Assembly: GCA_963965975.1 (NCBI GenBank)
Contig: OZ014414.1
Span: forward strand, 7,816,230-7,880,229
Source of the DNA: Xestospongia bergquistia
Taxonomy: Eukaryota; Porifera; Demospongiae; Haplosclerida; Petrosiidae
DNA: 64,000 nucleotides
Direction: 5' to 3'
Shown here: piece by piece, positions 45,801 through 64,000 of the stretch
Numbering within the stretch: the first letter of the stretch is position 1
How the letters are laid out: each line of letters opens with the position of its first letter
The notes under the pieces: model-generated
Told to the model about the DNA's origin: nothing
Databases searched by the model: none
Seen by the model: the letters and a program-made list of their open reading frames with translations, nothing else
Position numbers and translations under genes: made by a program

Positions 45801-48231
45801 AATAAGACATTTAAATGTTGTTTTAAAACCTATGTTAGAGATGTTTATGTTGCATTTGTTTTAACACATCAGCTCTGATGAAAGAATGATAACACACAAT
45901 ATTGTTGACTTCCTTCGTCCAAAACTAAGAAGCATACTACCAAATGATACACTGTCATTACCAAGGTATGAACTAAATGAATTCTATTGTTGTCATAATG
46001 ACATCATATTAAATTTCCTTAGTGTTGTCAGGCAACCAAAAGATCCCTACAAGATTACTAAGGAACCAAAAGAAGCAATTATGGTAAATTTCTTATAAAA
46101 TGGATTGTTTTAATAAGTATGATCAATGAATAATATAGGTTCTTCTTGACACAAGTGGATCAATGATGGAACCAATTTTCAATGACCAGTATGTACCATT
46201 ATAGATACAAGTACAATCATTTCACTCCCTCTATAGGAATGCTAAATACAAGAAAATAATAGCTGGTTGGAATTTTTTTACTTCTTTTGCTGATCGAACA
46301 GAAGCATATAGCTTTGATCATGTCATTGGTGTCATGCATTTTAACACTGAAGTCATTCAATCATTACCATTGTGCCAGAGTTGGACCAAATTTAAGGTAT
46401 CTAACAACTGAATTTAATTACTTAATAATTGATATCTTGCTCAAAAGTCTGCTATTAGAAGACCAAATGTTCTATTACCTACTGGCCAAACTGCTTTATA
46501 TGATGCATTAGTAAAAGCATCAGAGGTATTGTGTGAATTTGGTTTGCGATATCAATCATGTCGGAAGTGAAGTTTTATATCTATTTTGCATTTACCATTT
46601 CATAAGTGCATTACAGGAGGATATTATGTCTAACAGATGGTGAAGATAATCAATCCAAAACAACTGCTCTTGAAGCTATTAATCTCCTTAGAGTAATGAA
46701 ACTTTTATATTCTAAATATATCATTAAATTTATACATTATAGTCCAAGAATATCATCGTTGATACAATTTTGATAACACCAAAGGGAAACAACACCCAAA
46801 AAGCAATATGCCATGCTACAGGTTATGATAATAGTTATAATAAAATACACCAATTTAAATGTATACTATATAGGTGGTTGGTGTTTCTTACCAACAAATC
46901 TTAGTGAAGGAACAAGATTGTTTGAAATGGAAGTTCTTCTTTCTGCCAGACAGAGAACAGAGATTACAAAGCCACCTTTAAATGATTTGGTACATTATTT
47001 ATACATTAATTTATTAGTTTATTGCTTTTGTTTTTAGGCTGATTTGAAGCAATTAAAACATGGCAAATATGATTCTAATGATCCATATTCATTTCGAAAT
47101 AAATTTGTTAAAGAGCTTGACGAAGTTAGGACATGCACTGCCAAACAGTAAATGAAACTAAGTGTTTATTTGTACTTGTGAACAACTTTTTTTTATTTAG
47201 AATGGTGTTGTTAGCTTCCTTTATGAGCAGTGAACAAACTAGCTCTTTTGGCCAGAAACACCACATTAAACGTCTTATTCAAGAATTGAGAAATTATGAA
47301 AAGAACCCTCATGATCATTTTTCAATATTTCCGAGTGAAAGCAAGTAAGTTCCATCATAAGTGAAATGACTTGTATGAAATTAATTAATAGTGTATGTAT
47401 TTGGAAAATACTTATGAAAGGAGATGAAAGTACAAATTATAAAGGTTTGAAACTAAAACTAATTTTCCTTGTAATATTTATATTATTTTCACTATTAATT
47501 TTAGGAGTTTACTTACTTTTTGCTAAGTTTCCTGACAATTATCCATACAAACCTCCAGAAATTAGATTTGTGACAAAGGTCAGACAATTTTATTAAATCA
47601 TTCATTATAAATCATTTCATTAGATCTATCATTGCAACATTAATTCCATTGGACGTATATGTCATCCTATATTAGGAAGAAATTATGTACCTAGTTTGTC
47701 AATAAGAGAAATTTTTGACCAAATATTTGGTCTTTTATTGTCACCAGAACCTGATGATCCATTGGACAGGTATAATATAAACTAAATAATCAATGACATT
47801 ACTAGAGGATAACCCTCATTTTTAGTGTATTGGCTGAGGAATTTCACACTAATAAAGCTGAGTACATGAGGAAAGCACGAGAATTAGATCAAAAAGAAGC
47901 ATGTGAAATAACATGGAATGACTACACACTTGTAAGTCACTAGGAAACAGAAATTTAGCTATACAGTTAACTCTCAAAATTATAGGAACTGACTAAAGAA
48001 TCAATTGATGTTATGGATATAATCAAATGCCCTCTGTCGGGTAAGATCTTTATGGATCCTGTCACAACTCAATATGGCCACACATATGAACGAGATGCTC
48101 TACTGAAGTATATGGAACGCAATAACAATCTTGACCCAAAGGCTAAATTACCTGTTGATCCTGATAAGTTGGTGCCTCAAAAAGCAATTCGAGAAATGGC
48201 TGAAAATTTTCGAAAATCTAATTTACTTTAA
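42874..48231 (+). CDS. SAM - ubiquitin-like - vWA - E2 (UBC) - U-box multidomain protein
   Basis: Twenty-seven exons: 42874-43018, 43201-43509, 43562-43690, 43737-43881, 44347-44530, 44590-44709, 44761-44824, 44868-44932, 44979-45114, 45195-45327, 45380-45510, 45559-45676, 45873-45965, 46023-46083, 46139-46188, 46237-46396, 46448-46566, 46617-46692, 46743-46821, 46874-46989, 47038-47147, 47201-47344, 47392-47444, 47505-47578, 47624-47769, 47826-47931, 47986-48231; 1103 residues, one frame. SAM at ~1-75; ubiquitin-like fold ~196-275 (FGTFTINFD); unknown middle; vWA from ~605 with MIDAS DTSGSM at 615-620 and LTDGEDN; E2 ~850-1010 with PDNYPYKPPEIRF and catalytic Cys951 in GRICHPIL; U-box ~1034-1100 (CPLSGKIFMDPVTTQYGHTYER). 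It carries both ubiquitin-conjugating and ligase modules. Substrate unknown. Confidence 0.88.
45328..45379 (+). other. GC-AG intron
   Basis: The donor reads GCAAGT and the acceptor CTAAAG. Only this GC donor keeps phase (TT|G) into the next exon, FIPPLIVPCDW; the neighbouring GT (45332) would force a stop after nine codons. Confidence 0.75.
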
Positions 48232-48795
48232 AATATTGTTTAGTGTTAGTTTTGTATTAAAATTTTAGTTCAACATAGACTTTGATAGTAAATATCTAGT
48301 AGTTTAGTTCATTGTTGATATCCAGTTATTATTTTAAACAAGTTTGAATTAAATATTTTATCAGAAAAAATCAAATTTTAACAATAAGTGACCAATTTCA
48401 ATCACCTCTCCTGTAGCGTTTGATTATTATTGTTGAGTCAAACAATAGAACCAATGTCCTCTGTGTACATGTTCAATTTGTGAATTAGACCTTTCATAGT
48501 TCAGTTTAATTAACTAGCATAGGTAATAGAATTAATTACCAAATTTAAATCATTGACAAATCAAATTCAGCTCTGAGTCCTGTCACCAGAACATTGACAG
48601 GTAGTTTAGCTCACCATTTCATAACATTGACCAAATAATTCAAACCATATAATTATTTTGATATAAGTATTCATCAAGGAAATGCAATATACAAAAAATC
48701 ACCAATTTTCCTTTAATAGCAAAAAATTATTGTTAACATTATAATCATTATAACATGATTATAATCATTGTAGTTGGTCCTCATCACCTCTTTAA
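48232..48795. other. Convergent intergenic region
   Basis: AT-rich 3' flanks of two converging genes; nothing else seen. Confidence 0.5.
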
Positions 48796-49794
48796 TTAAT
48801 TATAGTAAACCACACCCACTTGCTTCATCACTTCCTCCATGATATCAGCAACTAACTGCGTCTCATTTAAGGGAAGTATGGCACTCTCTTTCCTTCCTTC
48901 TTGTAGACACTTACGTACTTCTTCAGCTTCATAACCCATACCCTCACTATTAGCAAACTTGGTAGGTAAATATGGCTTTGGAAGTGGGAACTCCTTAACA
49001 CCATCTGGTGTCTCAAGCTTCGTAGGACACCAGAATCGCTTAGGAACTTTTAAATCACCTTTCGTACCAGAAACAAGTGCTTCACAAGGTAAGTCTACAA
49101 TAACACTGCATGTAAGCTGAGCAATACGACCACCTGAATAAGTCATAGTTATGGCCACTAGATCATCAGTTCCTTTATCCGATAGAATTCCTTTAGCATG
49201 GATTTTTTCAGGTTTTTCACCACCAAAAATCATAGAAGCAAAGTTGATGACATAGACTCCAACATCAAGGACAGCACTAGCACCTAACTCAGGTTCGGTC
49301 AATCTCTTAATCTCTGTATGCATACGAAAGCCAAAGGTCACATTGACATATCTGACCTCTCCAATAGCTCCTTCGGCAATCAATCGTCGAAGCTCAAACA
49401 TTACAGGAAAGTACCTCATCCAAACAGCTTCCATAAGAAAAAGGTTCTTCTCTTTTGCTAGTGCAATCATAGCTTTTGTCTCCTCAGCATTCATCGTCAA
49501 TGGTTTCTCACACAATACTGGTTTCCCAGCTTCCAACATTTTCTTTGCACAGCTAAGATGGGTGGGATGTATAGTACCAATGTAGACTACATCCACATCA
49601 GGATCTGCTGCTAACTCATCATAAGAACCATATGATCGTGGGATGGAGTGAGTAGCTGCAAAGGATTGAGCTGAGTCCAGTGATCTAGCTGCTACTGCTA
49701 CCACCTTATGAGATGTCTCAGGTAATGTCTTGACACCTACAACAAAGTCATGTGATATTTTGCCTGCACTACATATTCCCCAACGAAGAGCCAT
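48796..49794 (-). CDS. DHDH: Trans-1,2-dihydrobenzene-1,2-diol dehydrogenase (Gfo/Idh/MocA family)
   Basis: Intronless, 332 residues, the usual length of DHDH. The N-terminus MALRWGICSAGKISHDF matches the family's Rossmann start, followed by VVAVAARS, YGSYDELAADPDVDVVYIG and the catalytic-lysine motif CEKPLT (near residue 97). The C-terminal domain has VLDVGVY, FGGEKPEKI and VSGTKGDL. The enzyme oxidises dihydrodiols (and D-xylose) with NADP+ in the cytosol. Lack of introns among intron-rich neighbours could reflect retroposition or intron loss; base composition is similar to other exons. Confidence 0.93.
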   Translation of the reverse strand: MALRWGICSAGKISHDFVVGVKTLPETSHKVVAVAARSLDSAQSFAATHSIPRSYGSYDELAADPDVDVVYIGTIHPTHLSCAKKMLEAGKPVLCEKPLTMNAEETKAMIALAKEKNLFLMEAVWMRYFPVMFELRRLIAEGAIGEVRYVNVTFGFRMHTEIKRLTEPELGASAVLDVGVYVINFASMIFGGEKPEKIHAKGILSDKGTDDLVAITMTYSGGRIAQLTCSVIVDLPCEALVSGTKGDLKVPKRFWCPTKLETPDGVKEFPLPKPYLPTKFANSEGMGYEAEEVRKCLQEGRKESAILPLNETQLVADIMEEVMKQVGVVYYN

Positions 49795-50088
49795 TTTTTG
49801 TACACGTGATATAGCTAACGCCCACTCAATTCACCTTTTAACGATTGCACTAAGGCCATGGAAAATGCCACTATCTTAATTACAGTGCATATGATTACTT
49901 ATGAGCATAAACTTTTAATTTCAGACGTGTATTTATTACGACTGTTATCAATTCCACTTTCCATGAACATAAAAAATTGTGTAAAATGAAAAACTGCATA
50001 CTATATAAGCAGCTGTTAGAGGATAGGAACTGTCAGTATATATAACAATGAACTGAGAGATTAAATGTAGAATGTACTACAGTCAGGT
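49795..50088. other. Intergenic between DHDH and ferlin
   Basis: Promoter side of DHDH and 3' end of the ferlin gene, both minus strand. No motif singled out. Confidence 0.5.
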
Positions 50089-63565
<13,477 letters not shown>

Positions 63566-64000
63566 CTAAAATCATATAATTATGATGACTATGTACATAT
63601 GCAATAGACTCTAACAAGTTTATAACATTCTTATTATTATATTATACAATAATGATTTAGAACAAATTATCTCTATACTGTACTTAGCTTAGAATTACTG
63701 CAAAATGTCTAATAATAAATTTCCTTTTTCATTTCTAAATGTTATTGGTAGGTATGCTGTGCACCAATGTTTATTATTTTTTAGATAATCTATACATAAC
63801 ATAAGATGTAGTAAGTGTTTATAGCTGGGCCCTACCTTAATCATCAAAATAGCATATTATTTTATATTATATTACAAGTTAGGGCAGTTAACTGGCCAGT
63901 CAGTCAAAAGGTAGGGCAAGTTAATAGTCAAATGTATTTAGTTAGTCAGCAAATTAGTCTGTCAGTCACTTATAAAGTAGTAATTTAATCTAGTGAGGTA
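63566..64000. other. Ferlin intron running off the window
   Basis: Noncoding, with a short imperfect repeat of AGTCAGTC/AGGGCAAGTTAA near 63880-63970. The next upstream exon should complete C2B but is not in the window. Confidence 0.6.

Noticed and set aside
46526-46616. Donor GTATTG at 46526 in the vWA exon
   Set aside because: Using it breaks the frame; the donor at 46567 (GTGAAG) keeps phase and yields continuous vWA sequence up to RILCLTDG.

Overview
This is animal nuclear DNA: AT-rich, gene-dense, with short introns (often 45-70 bp), and no operons. The gene set fits an early-branching marine animal, most likely a demosponge of the Amphimedon type: a large Death/ankyrin protein, a TRAF-like protein, AIG1/GIMAP-like GTPases, germ cell-less and a DysF-bearing ferlin. 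The species is an inference, because no database search was possible. Intron-containing genes were modelled by reading splice sites and checking phase by hand. The AlaX, GMCL1, SAM-VWA-E2-U-box and ferlin models keep one open frame through every junction I placed.

Layout. 1-9183 (minus): one large gene encoding an N-terminal hydrophobic segment ending in a 2A-type ribosome-skipping motif, three Death-fold domains, two copies of an unrecognised ~245-residue domain and more than 30 ankyrin repeats; it runs off the left edge. 10661-13459 (minus): an AlaX-type alanyl-tRNA editing protein. 13613-18083 (plus): GMCL1 (germ cell-less), head to head with AlaX. 18618-19967 (minus): an intronless RING/TRAF-type zinc finger/MATH protein. 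20195-21610: a broken duplicate of the 3' half of GMCL1.

22396-34140 is an array of three head-to-head pairs of AIG1-family GTPase genes. Each pair shares a ~380-bp divergent promoter with the same palindromic kappaB-type site. Several members are broken. A degenerate Ty3/gypsy retrotransposon (24658-29078) and a short TA-flanked inverted-repeat element (29189-29607) sit in this array, and sister units show their empty sites.

34255-48231 is a segmental duplication. Each block starts with a GMCL1 3' remnant and ends with a gene for a vWA-E2-U-box protein. The left copy (36909-38490) is truncated and frameshifted; the right copy (42874-48231, 27 exons, 1103 residues) is complete: SAM, ubiquitin-like, vWA, E2 and U-box in one chain. 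48796-49794 (minus) is an intronless dihydrodiol dehydrogenase. 50089-64000 (minus) is the C-terminal ~1800 residues of a dysferlin/myoferlin-type ferlin, 39 exons read here.

Taken together, Death/ankyrin, TRAF, AIG1 and E2/E3 genes within ~48 kb look like an innate-immunity and ubiquitin neighbourhood embedded among housekeeping genes and shaped by repeated local duplication. That functional grouping is inferred from families and promoter motifs, not shown by the sequence.
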